64,000 nt of DNA, taken from Glandiceps talaboti (lineage: Eukaryota > Hemichordata > Enteropneusta > Spengelidae). The stretch spans positions 13,940,751-14,004,750 of the forward strand of contig NC_135554.1 in assembly GCF_964340395.1 (NCBI RefSeq), written 5' to 3'. The position numbers and the translations under genes were made by a program. This document shows, piece by piece, positions 12,260 to 26,042 of the stretch. Position 1 is the first letter of the stretch. The number at the start of each line of letters is the position of its first letter. The notes under the pieces are model-generated. The model searched no databases and was not told the origin of the DNA. It worked only from the letters and a program-made list of their open reading frames with translations.

Positions 12260-14230
12260 TTTATTTGTGGGTTGATTTTAACAAGAACTTTCTGTATTTT
12301 CCCAAAAATATGACTTTGTGATGCAATATATATACTCATAAATTGGTCTCAACCCAACACCTTTGCAATGTCACAGTGGTAAATGATTCTTGACAATAGA
12401 CTGATTTCATAATAACAGTTTTACAATCTCACAATCGTAGTTATGGATGGTAATTATGTTAAAAAAACCTTTCTTCATGTATTTCACACTATACATATTT
12501 AATACACACATCAACAGGAAGTATAAATTTTTTATTACAGTCAGGGACCAATGTTATATGAAACATGATATTGTTGGCAATCTTTCAAAGTAATCTTATC
12601 ATAATAAATGTGATGGATAGGACGGTATGAGTCAGAGGATAATTTCCTTAGCAGGTTATAGACCTGACTGTACTTAGGTTGTAAACCTGTTTGTGTTGAC
12701 TAAACTCAGATTCACAAGATTTTGTTGACAGATGTCAGTCCATATAGGTCGAATAGTTAGAGAACATGTAACCTGCTTGCAAGCCACACGTTGTCTGTTC
12801 TAGCCGAACGGCTGTGTTTTTGTTGATGATTGAGTGAAGATCTTCGGCAAGGTTAAAACCCATCTTCCAACTGCAAGGGCCCTGGGGGGAACGGGCTTCA
12901 ACTTCGGGAGTGGTGGCACGGAAGTATTCATTAACAAGTCAAGATGGGTTTTAAACCACGAGTGTACCTAACTATGTAATTTGGAACCTGGTAGGATACT
13001 GATTGCAATGTGAAGGTTTGAATCCTATGTGTTTTGATATAGAGGTTGCAATAGATTGTATGCGCCCCAGGGAGTTTAGGAGGTTATATATATGGCTGCT
13101 GTGCTGCTATAGGTCTGTGCTGGGATAATAATTATAAAACATATGTGTTTAAAATCTTTATGTAAAAAACCTACTCTGAAATTTACAAGTTATTTGAAAA
13201 GTGTGCATTTCTCCCAACCTACTTCTTCACACCCTTAATATAATACATACAGAGATGTTTGTGATTTGTTTTTGTTTTGTAATTATGATAATTTAACTTC
13301 TTGCAGTAAAACACATTGTGCTTAATTTTGATGAAAAATGTAGACATCAAAAAACTTGTTTTGAGTGAACACTGCGTCTTATCTGCTTGACTGAAAAGAT
13401 TCTGACCTTCATTTCTCTGACTGACCTACAGAGGGCAGTCTTCAATCACTTTCTTTCTTTTTTGTATGCAGTGCCATGCTAAAATTTCAGCAATTGAGTG
13501 ATTTGTGTTGCGCTATACACAAATCCAATTCTGTCAGTGATTTAATGATCTTTCATTCTGTAATATAATTTCCATGACAGGAAAAGTCACCTTGTCAGAG
13601 TGCTGTTGTCAAAATCTCCTAGTTGCTGATTGAGTTTCATGATTGCGTGCCCCTGTTACAGTGGAGCCTTGACTGTTGCTATGGCAACCTTAATTAGATA
13701 TCACTAGCCATCACACCTGACAAAGGAAGATAGTTTCTCATCAATTGTACAGGCTAAAGATGAAATTTTGATGAGATTACTACTGGTATATACCAGGGTA
13801 TATTGAGTTCACTGTGATTGGCAATGCATGACTGTGTGTTTATTGCCAAAACTGCCATTTCCAAATTACAACCACATATTTCAATATTTCAAAATGCCTT
13901 GCAATAGTTTTGATTGATAAATTAATGTTCAGGTGGTTTGAAGTCAGTGCCAACACCTTTCCCCTTTGCAGATAAAAGATACAATATTATGACTCAATCT
14001 TATTCCCTTCCCTCTAATGCCCCCCCCCCCCACTGTTTGTTATATATACATATACAATTGCAAATACATGTATATTGTATATATTTACACACAATACAGT
14101 TACTACATACATGCACATTGTATGTGTATGGACATAGTCGGTGTATATGTATATACATTGTATGTGCAAAATGTATCTATTTTATGTCTTTGAATATGTA
14201 TCTGTATAGTGTATATTTTATAGATATATA
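12260..14230. other. Non-coding DNA
   Basis: Apart from the inverted-repeat element at 12851-12956 and a C-run at about 14022-14031, no gene or repeat recognised. Confidence 0.5.
12851..12956. mobile_element. Short inverted-repeat element, GC-rich interior
   Basis: ggttaaaacccatctt (12851-12866) pairs with aagatgggttttaaac (12941-12956) apart from one end base. The interior is GC-rich with ggccctggggggaacgg. Looks like a MITE; no target duplication seen. Confidence 0.6.
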
Positions 14231-14234
14231 TATA

Positions 14235-14383
14235 TAAATAACACAATATCAAGTAAGATACACAGGAGCCATTACAGTGTTTCATGCTGTTATGTGTTAT
14301 GATTATCAGACAACTGATGATGGTAACAGCATGAAACACTGTGTAATGGCTCCCGTGTATCTTACTTGATACTGTGTTATTTA
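14235..14383. mobile_element. 149-bp foldback MITE with about 58-bp arms
   Basis: Left arm 14235-14292 and right arm 14324-14383 pair over nearly their full length with a few mismatches and one 2-bp gap; for example agtaagatacacaggagcc pairs with ggctcccgtgtatcttact. The loop is about 31 bp. It sits beside a TA-rich tract, compatible with a TA target. Confidence 0.88.
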
Positions 14384-14448
14384 TACAGCTCTACATACAT
14401 TGAGCACTGTTTACTCCAGTATAGACATATTACACATATTGAATATAT

Positions 14449-14564
<116 letters not shown>

Positions 14565-16215
14565 TTATAGCCACGCATGTATATATACATGTATATAAAC
14601 ACATACATGCATATACATGTTTATATGTAGACTCATATATATTTGATAGATATCTTTAATATTCTTAATTCAGTTGTTTTGTTCATATATTAAACATAAT
14701 CAGCAAATTTTTTTTTCTAAAATCACTGATAACGAAAATATAAGTAACTGTTGCGAAAGACCATAATTTCAGAATTCTTTTGAAACAATTCATTATTGAT
14801 GTATTCGATGTCTATCCAAGAAAACATACTTCTCAAATTATTGAAAGAACTTAAACAAGCAAACGTTGTGAAATAATTGGTTTGTATTATTCTGGAAATC
14901 TCAGTGTGACACATACGTCATTAATTTGTCATTCTTGCGGTATGTCGTTATATTTATTAAGAAGCTTACTTTGGTGTCAAAGTATTGCGTACTTCCTGAT
15001 TTAAGAACTTCTCGTGAATCTCAGCTACTTTGGATTTTGACGCAAATCCCATTTCAGAAAAAAAAAAGTTGACGTGTTTTAATTTTCTTCTTTGCAAGGT
15101 GATTAATGTTGTTTATGCTCATTGTCACGTTTTGACAGAAAATGATTGATGGTCACAAAATGTTTGTTTCAAGATAATTGGATGCTGTTATATAACGTTC
15201 ATTGTCAATGTTATGACAGTAACAAAAAAAATGATCTTGTGTGTATGGAAGGAAACATGCATTTGTGAAGAAATACCGTATACTTGTATACGGTACGTGC
15301 AACATACAAAAATATGCTATGGGGGATGGAAGAGGGAGGGGGTACTCTTGGAAGATCTAAAAAGTTACGGTTTGTATTTTATCAAGGATCACGTACCACC
15401 TTAGAGATATCTAGGTTGCACCAGACTCTTCCCCACACCTCCTCCAAACACCCTTCCCCACACCCCCCTCCACACACCCTCCCCCTCATACTGAGTGTGT
15501 CCATACCTCAGCAAAAACACTAAACATCTATTTAAAAGAAAAACAAGTCGCAAGTCAGTCCTTGACAATATCTTGAGGAAATTTACATAAAATACAAACT
15601 TATAGCATACTCAGACATGAGTACAGCGCATGTTTCCCGATTCTGTATGCATATTGTATCCTGTATGCAAATAGGTTGTGATTTATTGCTCAGTGTTTGA
15701 AATATACGATGAGTCAGGAACAAAGTTCACATCTGAATGGGGAGAAAGTGTGTTTAATGTGAGTACGGCTTTCAGGTACTTATTTACTAAATCACATCAT
15801 TGCAACTGTATATACTTAAAATAAATAAAGTATCAGAATAAGTGGTCTTGTCGGTAAGTTGTACTCTTATTTATACTTGTCCCTGTAGGAAGGTTATTAT
15901 GATAATCAGTCAGTCAATTTTAAAAGGCAGTGTTTCGTTTCACCACAATATTATCAAGAGTACAGTATGATGGCTACTGCCTGAATGATGCCTGCATTCA
16001 AGAATTACAACTTTCCCGGTTTCCATGGAAACTCTCCTTTTCAAGGAGTTAATTTGTGTGTTTTAAGTTAAGGAATCTAACGAAGTATAATGTGTAAAGT
16101 ACACAATATAGATTTATACAAAATAATACATACATTGCTGTTATGTTGTATGGCTGTGACGTATGTAGATCTTGAGTATATGTGTTACACTTTCCATAGC
16201 AGCGGAGACTTTAAA
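14565..16215. other. Non-coding DNA
   Basis: A small perfect palindrome (taccgtata-cttg-tatacggta, near 15275-15296) and a C-rich stretch at 15430-15490. No gene recognised. Confidence 0.5.
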
Positions 16216-16217
16216 TC

Positions 16218-16395
16218 AGTCAGCAATATGCCCTTCGATGAAAAACAAAAATTTTTAAGAAGCAGATCAATATGATAAAAACTGGGCTTTCATATTAGAG
16301 TCACCATACATGCAGTAATTAAGGATAGGGAATACCAGATTTTGTTGTGTCAAAAGAAGTCGTGTGTGTCAGTGGTGTGTCAAATTGGCATAAAC
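16218..16395 (+). mobile_element. Family A MITE, diverged copy
   Basis: Contains tatgataaaaactgggcttt, tagagtcaccata, gggaataccagattttgt and gtgtgtcaaattggc in family A order, with decayed ends. Confidence 0.65.
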
Positions 16396-16467
16396 CTATC
16401 TGCCTTTCGGGACGATTACAAAATGTCACACAGGCTCAATACCCGAACTTGGTTTGTTATGACTATA

Positions 16468-16484
16468 CCCCCCCCCCCCCCCCC
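16468..16484. repeat. Poly-C run (17)
   Basis: Seventeen consecutive C. Confidence 0.97.
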
Positions 16485-16489
16485 TAAAC

Positions 16490-17895
16490 AATTTTCCACA
16501 AGCAGTCCACAAGTACGATATCAACATGTATAAACTACTAAGTATAGTGATGATTGTAGCAGCAATTCAGCACACGGTGTATCACATTAGCAGTAAATTT
16601 TCGCAATGTATCAACATCTCAGCAGTAAGTAGACAATCTGTTATCATTGAAGGAGTGAAAGTTTCAAAAATTTGGTTAGAAGTGCGAAAGTGAAGTTCAA
16701 TGATTGCATTAACACTAGAACCCCCCACTCCCCAACCTCCCCCACAACGAAGTTCGTTTATTGAGCTTGTGTGACATTGTGCGATCGTCCCTCAGAGGGC
16801 ACATTGTTAGCCTGTGTGTATGATCAAAACAGATATACATGTACAGTACTGTAGAAGATTATGTAAATGAGTTAGATATTGAACGTTTGTCCGTGGTACT
16901 GTATGTGAGCAATAAACAGTATATATACATGTACAATAGTCAATACAAAACTGATTTAGAATTTTGAAAGCAGTATACATGTATATATTAATTGAATCGC
17001 ATCACATAGCTGCCTTATATGCATACAAAACTTCACTACTTCCATCAGTGTCTGATTACTGAGCACTCATCAGCAAGCCTGTCATTTCTGTTGTAAGTAC
17101 AATTTTATGTTGCAGTCTCAAAATTTGAATTTATCTAAAGATGGGATGGATAAATATTCATGAAATAGTTTATTTGACTATTTTTTAGCGATATACATGT
17201 AGTTATATTTGTCAATGAGTGATTTCAGAATTTACATGCATATTGACCTCGGAGTATCTTCTTTATAATTAGCAGTATCGGTGAGTGAAAAAAAGTGACA
17301 TTACCAAAAAAAATTACATTTGATAAATATTAATGAATAGATGTATAGTGTTTGTCATTTTGAATCAGGTGCATGCGTTCCACCCTGAAATAACAAGGTG
17401 ATACGTTTTCAGTCTGCTAATATAGTCTACATGTTATGATACATTATTCTGCATTATACGGAAAGGCTAGTCAAATTAAAATTAACTGAACGTGACACGC
17501 ACAAAGCAATTGGATGTGATTGAGAATAAATGCTAGTGATTTTATAATCAATGTATTGTGTGATATCATTGTGTCGGTTGCTATGACAATGAACCATTAT
17601 GTTAATTTTTGTGAAGGAAGATGATCCTAGTACATGTATGAATATTCATATCAATATTTATGAAATGTACAAGTTGTCAATTTTAAATCCACTGGACAGC
17701 TTATAATAAGTATCTTCATCTCTTAGATGATTTTACAGCGAGGGTCACATGATTTGAGACAATTCTTTTGTGATCATCCAACTGCTAAATCTGCAGTTTT
17801 CTTGAAAAAAGCTGAATGTGACACTAATCCAGAATTCAAGAATTAGCTTGTTGTGTACATGTACATGACTTTATAAGTTATATAGCTATAACATA
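16490..17895. other. Non-coding DNA
   Basis: AT-rich, with many acatgt words. No gene or repeat family recognised. Confidence 0.5.
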
Positions 17896-17897
17896 TG

Positions 17898-18068
17898 CAG
17901 TGTGCCCTCTGATGATAGCCAAATTTTGTTGTCGTGAGTCAAAATTAGAAAAACTGGCATTTCTTGTGAGTCACCACAAAGTAAGAGATAGGGGAACACC
18001 AAATTTTGGTGTGTCACTAGAAATTGTGGGCATCAGTGGCACATCAAATTAGCTTAGAAGGCACACTG
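17898..18068 (+). mobile_element. Family A MITE, full-length (171 bp)
   Basis: Begins cagtgtgccctctgatgatag and ends cttagaaggcacactg. The inverted ends CAGTGTGCC(C/T)TCT are shared with the 53983 copy, which has the identical length of 171 bp in the opposite orientation. The flanks (aacatatg and actatttg) agree at five of eight positions, so the target duplication is unclear. The CAGTG ends suggest a hAT-like element, but this is inference. Confidence 0.88.
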
Positions 18069-18074
18069 ACTATT

Positions 18075-20670
18075 TGAAAGACAATTTGTTCAATTGTTGA
18101 ATTATTCTACTATGCAAACTACATGTAGGTAGGAAAATCCATACCGTAGTAGCCTTGACAGGACAGTCAGAGCCCCATAATTTTCCATGCCACAAAAGTT
18201 CACTATGTAACGTTACTAATTTCCGTCCTAACCTACAGAAATGTTGAGTGTCTTATCACCATGTGAAGATAAGATGTACATGTACAGATATGATATTATT
18301 CATAGAACTAGAGCGCCATGATTTTATGCCACAAAAACTGTAACTTTAGAAATGTCTGACGGAAATTATATTAACCGCTGAAAAACTGAATGTCTCATCA
18401 CAGTATTACAAATGTTGGCAATGTCATGTAATGGCCACCAAAAAACTTGGATCACACTCAGTTATGTTCATTCTCATTAGCCAGTGCTGAGCAGTTCTTC
18501 TAAATTATACAAAACAAAAACCAAAGAAGGGTGCCCTCAGGGATGGAGGTTGATGACTAATGTAGATAATTTCTTGAAGTAAAACAAAACTGACATATAG
18601 AGTTCACGACCTTTGTGTGAGTCAATGAACCAAACTGATCACTAGTGAATCTGTCATATGGCAGACATGAGCTGCTCTTTCAAAATTGAACTGGATATTT
18701 ATCAATGTGACGTTAATAATCTCTTTAGCCACATCACCTGAAAAATATACAGATATCCTGACACAAATAGCTTTCCTGTGTCTCATTTAGTACCAAATGT
18801 AGATGAAAATGTGTTCACGCGTCAGAGAAATGTACATTGTATGTACATGATTCATTCTTTAATCTAGTAACTGTGTCAGCCTGACACTTCTATGATTTCT
18901 TAATTATATGTAAATGTAATGTGATGTATTATAATATAAATTAGTGCGATAATGTCTCGTTTTGTTCTACATAAATGAGTCGTTACATAGATTTCACTTT
19001 TGGTTATTATTTTTTTGCCCACTTCGTACGGTATTTGGTCGTAGGTATTGAGATTATTGAAATGTGTGTGAGTAACATCCTATAGAGCTTGTATTTCAAT
19101 AAAAACAAATGAAAATTGAATTCTGAGACATTTTGTGAAATTGTGGTTATTATAAAAGTTGATATCCGTAGCACGGGATCATTTATTCAAATACTGGTTG
19201 CATGTGTTAAATGTAGCTTACATAAATTTGAGGTAAGATGTTGCTATCTGGATTTGAACCTTAAGTTTAGGGTAATGGTTATGCGTACAGACATGTGCAG
19301 ACACTAACTTATATATGCGCATATTTATGTTGGCAATGCGTAATATATGCAAGATTTGCTGCACATTTAAAAACTAAGAAGCCTTTATCAACCCATTTCT
19401 TACAGCGTGTTTGGTAAGTGCCACTGTACTTCATTCTATGATTCTAATGACCTGACAGAGCCTAATTTCTTCAATCTGATGAAATTTTTTTTTTTAAATA
19501 TTGACGCCCTCTATGGTAGTATTAAGAAAGCACAATGATTGTAGGATGGTGACCCTGAGTGCATGTCTGAGTGCATGAAAATTATTGAAATTTGGAAAAT
19601 GGTTCTTCGTTTCCTTGAGTTTAATTGTCATTTCAGAGTCATTCACACTTATTAAAACATGATCATGAATAGAAAATATCACCGACATATCGACACACAC
19701 TAGCTTTTTTTTCACTCTGTAAAAAATTTTCACCGACCGACCCATCATTTTAAGGGGTTACGATAAGAAACATTCTGTTATGTTCACGTTTCAGTAACTT
19801 GCCTCCTCTGAAGCAATTAACCTACTTTTAGGAGCAAAATTAGGTCGTTGTCAAAGAAACAACGTCCCAAACTTTATAACATTCTTCTACTCACCTGAGA
19901 AGCAGTCTCCAGGGAGTCACATGGAATGTACATTATATTGTAGTTTAATGTTTTAAAATCTAAGAAAGGACTAACCGAGTGAAAAGCAAAGAATTACCTA
20001 ATTTCCGTCACGTATTAAACCACCCAAGCTTTTGAAAAATTCATCATTTATATATATTTTGGATTCATGTTGTGATGTAACTGCTGTAGTGTTGGAAAAA
20101 AAAGCTGAAGAATGATTTCAAAAGCCTAGCTAATGGATTTCTTGTCTGCAATTTTCCCCTTGGGATACGTCCATTTTGAAAATTGATAACAGCAGAATAT
20201 CGCAGCTAATCAAATTTGTTGCTAGTGGTGTGCGTAGGGTTTCTAATAGGATAAAGGTAAATGTAATTGCTTTTTCTCTAACTTTATCAATTTGAAAAAG
20301 TACGAGGCTGAATTTCAATGGCATGTTCAAGCTAAATTTTGAGCCATGAATTTGTTTTTTTCTGGAGTGTTGAAACCATGGTGGTATTTTATTAATTTGT
20401 CCTTCACTGAATGCTGAAGTTATATTATATACAAAATGTATGTCATTACAGAACTGGTATGCCTGTCAAGACAACCATATGTTTATTGTGGACAGCCAGT
20501 CACTTTCTTTTAAAAACAAGGCATAGTCATTAAATCTGATTGAGACAAGAGTGTAGGCAATGATGATATCAAGAGGCTTAGAGCCCACACACTTCACTTC
20601 AAAGGAAACGAAAAACAAGTCAACTTGTACATGACATTATGTATATGTAACATATGTACATTGTATGTCA
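18075..20670. other. Non-coding DNA
   Basis: No gene, RNA or defined repeat recognised. Short ORFs only (largest 84 codons, 19494-19748 minus). Confidence 0.5.
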
Positions 20671-20673
20671 AAC

Positions 20674-20842
20674 CAGTGTTTTTGCTAAGGTTTGGGAACT
20701 CCGGTAACAGAAAGGGGGAAAGAGGTAAAAAACTGGTAGTGCTTCCCATGCATTGTATCATAGTTTAGGTGGAGAACCCCGGTAAAATGATGTGGGAACC
20801 CCGGTAGATTTTACCTACTTACCGCCCTTAAATAAAACACTG
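20674..20842 (+). mobile_element. Family B MITE, full-length (169 bp)
   Basis: Begins cagtgtttttgctaaggttt and ends ataaaacactg, giving short inverted ends CAGTGTTTT. Internal blocks are ggtaacagaaaggggg, gagaaccccggtaaaatga and gtagattttacctacttacc. The word caaac sits on both sides. Copies or fragments: 6510, 7510, 21013, 27338 and 52588. Confidence 0.85.
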
Positions 20843-21012
20843 CAAACCAGTCTACTAACTGTAGCTACGAATCTGCTGTACACTTGTTCACAATCTGGTT
20901 TGTCCTGATAACAGATTTATTCTGGTATGAAGTTACCATGGGGAATTTACACTATTTCAGACTATTTAATTATTCCGACTATTAAAATGATGAAATCCTT
21001 ATTTATTAGTGT

Positions 21013-21176
21013 TTTGCAAGGTGTTGAAACCTGGGTAATAGAAAGTGAGAAATTCAGTAAAACTGATATAGGTTGTCAAAACGTTCTATTTCAAATGACC
21101 TCAGTGGATAAAATACATAAAATAACTACTAGAACTCAGTTAGATTTTACCTACTTTTAATTCAATCCTTAAAAAT
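21013..21176 (+). mobile_element. Family B MITE, strongly diverged
   Basis: gtgttttgcaaggtgttgaa, then gggtaatagaaagtgaga and gttagattttacctactttt keep the family B order 170 bp downstream of the intact copy. Confidence 0.6.
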
Positions 21177-21313
21177 ACTTTGTTTGTAAATCACTAAATG
21201 TACACACAGTGTAACTCCAATGACCACAAAAGTGTGAAAAGTCAAACGAATATGTGTATTGACATTATTACATCTGAAACAAATGTACCACAGTCTTATT
21301 CAATCTGTAAACA

Positions 21314-21700
21314 GACATCAGGCCATGGACGAACAGAACGGGACCTGTTACAAACAGGGAATTTCAAAGTAAACAAATAAATGAATGGGATTAATATAAC
21401 ACTTGGTACAGCATGTTGGAAGCTAGTAGTAGTACAGAGACTTGTAATTACATTCCATCATGTGATAAGAACAGTTGTATGGCCACTTTACATAATAGTT
21501 CATGTTCACAAACAAATGTCAAGTTCCCCTGGCACGCATAACGAGGCTACAAAACTGTTCTTATCAAATGATGGCACATAATACAATGTACAAGTCTCTG
21601 TACTTCCAACATCACAGCCTGAGTCAACTGTTATCAATCCAATTCACTTGTTTACATCCCAGGTGTTTGTAACAGGTTCCATTTGTCTACGGTCTGATGT
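21314..21700. mobile_element. Family O foldback element (387 bp)
   Basis: The two halves are reverse complements with mismatches: acatcaggccatgg.. with ..ggtctgatgt, gggacctgttacaaac with gtttgtaacaggttcc, and gataagaacagttgt with acaaaactgttcttatc. The internal arms match the copy at 48182-48520. No coding content. Confidence 0.85.
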
Positions 21701-21704
21701 CATC

Positions 21705-24700
21705 AGTTGTATGTGGGTAGAATTACAGTTGTTGGTTTTTTTTACACACAACTTGAACCAAATTGTGTTATGCATACACATTAACTCTCAACAAAGGTAT
21801 CACTAATTGCTCATTAAAGGTTACATATTTGATTTATGGCTTACATATTCATTAATTATTGATAATCTTTATGGTGTTACATAGCCAAATTGATGAGCAT
21901 ATTTATTTACGAATATTAATGTTTGAATAATTAATGTTTAATTAAACTCATGACATTCTTATGATTAAGATTTTAGTGTAAACACGAAGATTGAGCGAGC
22001 AACGCAATGATATGATTATAATAATGATGACCTATAAAATATTGAAATAATTCAAGTCATAATATTTCCGTGTACGTAGTACAAAATTTAAGAGATCATA
22101 TATAGAGTTTAATTTAAGTTTCTACATGATGTGTAGCAGCCGTTGCTGCCTCGCAACTGTCACAGAATTGAATTAGATTAGTTTAAAAAATATGATAGCT
22201 TTTATTATTCCATAGATATTTTGATATCGTCGTTGATAATGGAACATCCAGCTGTTTTGCATATGTGTTGTTTGGATGATGGTTGCTGATAGTATGCCAT
22301 GATAGCATTTCTCAGGTGCATTCTAGTTTTTGAATGACACGTTGGCTTCATATATTCATAATTAATCTCTACATCAGTTAATAACTACACGCAATGAATT
22401 CCATGGGAAGAACATTTGTTGAATAGGAGCTCATATTGTTGCATGCCATTTGTGTATGCTAGCATCCAACCAATGCTAAGCAGACATAATTTACCAGTTA
22501 TGTGATGTCATTGGTTGTTTGACCCCCTAGCTAATTTGCATGCAAGTCTGTCTAATTTGCATGCAAGCCTACCTTGGTTTGAAGACTTTGAAGTCAGTGA
22601 GTGTGTGTACGTGAGGTACACTGTGAAACAGTTGTCAGAAGGAGAGCAAGGTGTAGAGGGCTGTATGTGAGGGGGATTGTGATGCATGTAATGCTGGAAG
22701 TAAAGAATCTCTAATATGTTTTGTGACCCTGACTGACTCAAATATTGAACACACGTAAGTACCTCACACATCATTGTGTCATATCAGAGTTCCATTTTCT
22801 CTCAGTTTTCAATTTAAAGTCGTAAGTAAATACTGTGATGGAATAATCGTGTTAGTCTGAATTCTTTTATGTGGTAATTTTCCGCAGCGTTGAGATTCGA
22901 GATATATATTGTGTCACAATTTTAGACATTTTGAAGAGACAGGTTTATTGAGGTCTAATTTTTATGCCTGTTATAAATGACGGGGAAAGTGCACATACAT
23001 ATAGACTTGTACAAATATAAAATATAATATAATAATGATGTGTATAATACAGAGGCTGGCAAGTGATATCGGAAACTTCCAATGTCAAAATCGGTGATAA
23101 TGTTTTCGGGAGAGAGTTGTCCCCTTGGGTTTGATAGTTATTGTTGGAGTTGAAATTTCATGATCAATGAATTATTAGAAGATGGGAAGATTTTCACACA
23201 CACCTACAAGAAACTACAGGCCGTAGGGACTGCCTAGTGTTATTAAGCTATGCAGGAAAGTGAATAGAAAGAAGATTTTATTTTTATAGGAAACTGTTAT
23301 TTGTATGTTTGTATACATGTATGACTTTACATGTAACACCATGATAATGAACCTCAGTGTTTAGTGTTAAATAAAGCCTTGTGTACACATACTGGGAAAA
23401 TGGGTTCATGGTTCAATTTTCGTTGAGTGCAGATTAATTTCCATGAATTTAATCTTCAAATAGAGGAGTATGTATGTATGTATGTATAAAAAATAGAGGC
23501 AAGCACAAAGGAGCGCAATATAGCAAATTTTAAAGTTATTTGGCTTGTTACTAGCGCAAGTGTCAGTCGAATGGTAGTCAGTAAATTTGCATACTTGAAC
23601 TTGAATTGATGCTTGTCTGCTATAAAAAAAACCTGAACTTGGACAGTAAAATCGACACATTGGTATTGAACTTGAACTAGCTTCTTTTCCATTATGAATC
23701 ATCAGTTAATTTGACATGGCATACTAGCATTTCAGTTATCGTCACAGATGTGGGGAGCAGAATGTGTAATCTCCACAAGAAAAGATTAGCTGCTAAAAGA
23801 AAAAAAAGTGCATTACCACTTAATCAGCTTGTTGCTAATCTGAGTTACACGTTATCATTTTCTGCTGGGCGTCGATTTTTTTGAAAATATCTGGAAATCA
23901 TGTGTAAAATTATGACAAAGTACACCAAAAACAATATGTGAATTTGGATATTATGAACAAGTTTTTGTAGTCGAGCAAATTCTTGAAATGATGTAATGGT
24001 ATATTTCTGTAGTGTTTGTTATGATGGACGGAATATTGATTTCATTCCTTGCTGTATAGGGATATGTAAATGTTGCTATGGAAACAGAACATCGAGGAAA
24101 AGATGTATTTACAGTCCAGATAATTTGGCAAAGTCAGAATCATAGCATGTTGGGAGTAACTAGTAATAGCAAAGTTTATACAAGATAATCAACACTATCC
24201 GACATGAAATCATTTTCACCTAATTACAAGCATGAATGGATGAAACAACCTACCCTCAACATCAATTGTTACGCAATGGCGATATCTTATGGTATCATTT
24301 AAGTCAAATTTCACATTAAGTGCAATTAGCGATGATTGCATCATTCGTTTCACAGCCAATTTGGCTGACGAGGTGATAGAAGCTACAGTGGTTGATAAGA
24401 TAACAATATCTGCGGACATAAACAAGTTTTGGAATCGATAAGCCAAGCCAAGGCAATTCAAGACAGCAGAGAAATTTTGATACATTACATGATTCATTAA
24501 ACAAATCGGCCATCATACAGCGAAAATGATGTAGGCTTGGTGTTTCAAGCATGTAACAAGACATTTAATACACACACACACTCTGACAACTTCTTATGCA
24601 AAAGAGACAATAACATATTAGGTGCTATACACAGTGGGGATGTAGAAGTAGTCAAGTTGATATTTTGATTATCAGTTAGAAAATAAGCAATTGAAGCCAT

Positions 24701-24875
24701 AAAAATCATCAAGTCCATGTGTAATGTTTTCATAATAGAAGCCTGTTTCCACTGCACCATGAAAGAATAGCAATGCTTATCAGTGTTCAATTGTTGGGCA
24801 AAGGATCCTGCTGTGTTTATTGTGTCTCTGTTATTGTTAGTCTAGAGTTGAAATGTGTCTAGTTCTGTGTCAAAA
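21705..24875. other. Non-coding DNA
   Basis: A tandem pair ctaatttgcatgcaag lies at about 22529 and 22550. Minus-strand ORFs of 78-98 codons (23406-23702, 24216-24497) have no family resemblance. No gene recognised. Confidence 0.5.
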
Positions 24876-24878
24876 AAC

Positions 24879-24965
24879 TGTAATGTCCTATGAGTGAAAC
24901 ACCAAGCATACATCATTTTAGCTGTAATGTCCCATAAGTGAAAGATCAAGCCAACATCATTTTAG
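24879..24965 (+). repeat. Two-copy tandem duplication, about 51 bp
   Basis: ctgtaatgtcc, then agtgaaa, then acatcattttagct occurs twice in a row with several substitutions. Confidence 0.8.
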
Positions 24966-25894
24966 CTTTAGTCATCTTTCATCATAATGATTATTAGCAT
25001 ATTCCACTTGTATTGTTTCAGCTGTTCGATGATTCATCCAGCAGATAATGTTTGAATTTTTAAAATATCTAGACTATAGATTCATCCAATTGTGATGGTT
25101 TTTTTTATTCTTAATATACAAAATACTACTTTCCTGATGCAGATATAGATATTGAGTGTCTTATTGAAAGTGAAAAATAACACTTAACACTTAACACTTA
25201 AAAAATAACTCAAAATGAACAACATTTTTTTAAAAACTTTTAGCGTGGCAAATTCAATCATACCTGACCACAATGGTAAGAGGCAAATGGTTTAACCGTC
25301 AAGCCACCAACAACCCAAAATAATCATGATATTATTGAGAAAATTTAAACTAGTCAGTGGACCAGAATAAATACCATGTACATCAAATGATGATGTAACA
25401 GCTGATAATATGTACCACATGTAATACTGAAAAGAGATGGTTTTATTTCATATAATTCGAATAGGATCTTGCAATATTATCATCTATTATTGAATCCTAA
25501 TTTGACTTTTGATGACACACTTATTAATGACCCAATTGTGAGTAATGATGAAAATATGATAAACTTGGCAAACTGAGAATAGGGAACTTGCAATCCAGAC
25601 TGAGCATGCTCAGACGCAAAGGACTATGGGATTATCTGACGTTATCGTATCACCTAATCTGGAGCTACCAATAAAATAAACCTCCCACAATGTTCAGGGT
25701 GACTGAATTGATCATTTGTGGTTACAAACAATATAACAATATTGTTCATAATACTAATTGATTAGCATTTGTTATCACATTTCCCATGATGCAACGTTGA
25801 ACATGGCGGGTTTGCAAGTTCCCCATTGTGATTCAGCTTGTTATCAGTATACAAAACCCAGGGTTGTTCTTATGTTATACTACCCCACCCACAT

Positions 25895-26042
25895 ACACAC
25901 CCATGAACAGGCTGTCAGTGTTTGTTGTCATAGTGAGGGCATAGCTAGTGTCATATACTTTCTTTTACAAAAACGTACATACGTACCCATGAACAGGCTG
26001 TCTGTTGTCATAGTGAGGACATGGTTAGTGTCATTATAATTT
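25895..26042 (+). repeat. Two-copy tandem duplication, about 85 bp
   Basis: acccatgaacaggctgtc, then tgttgtcatagtgagg and tagtgtcat, occurs twice (starts near 25899 and 25985), each followed by a ttctttt-type stretch. Confidence 0.85.

Noticed and set aside
11714-12339. Long ORFs on both strands (up to 158 codons) rich in Tyr-Ile-His-Thr or Met-Tyr-Val-Cys
   Set aside because: They are open only because the ATGT repeat lacks stops in several frames. The same holds at 6181, 14366, 29238, 36723, 55428 and 59226.
14308-14340. Hammerhead-like words ctgatga and gaaac in the loop and arm of the 149-bp foldback
   Set aside because: Stem II would have only about two base pairs and the other helices do not form. 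The bases are explained by the inverted repeat.
24216-24497. 93-codon minus-strand ORF
   Set aside because: No domain recognised. The other strand is about equally open over part of it, so there is no clear coding signal.
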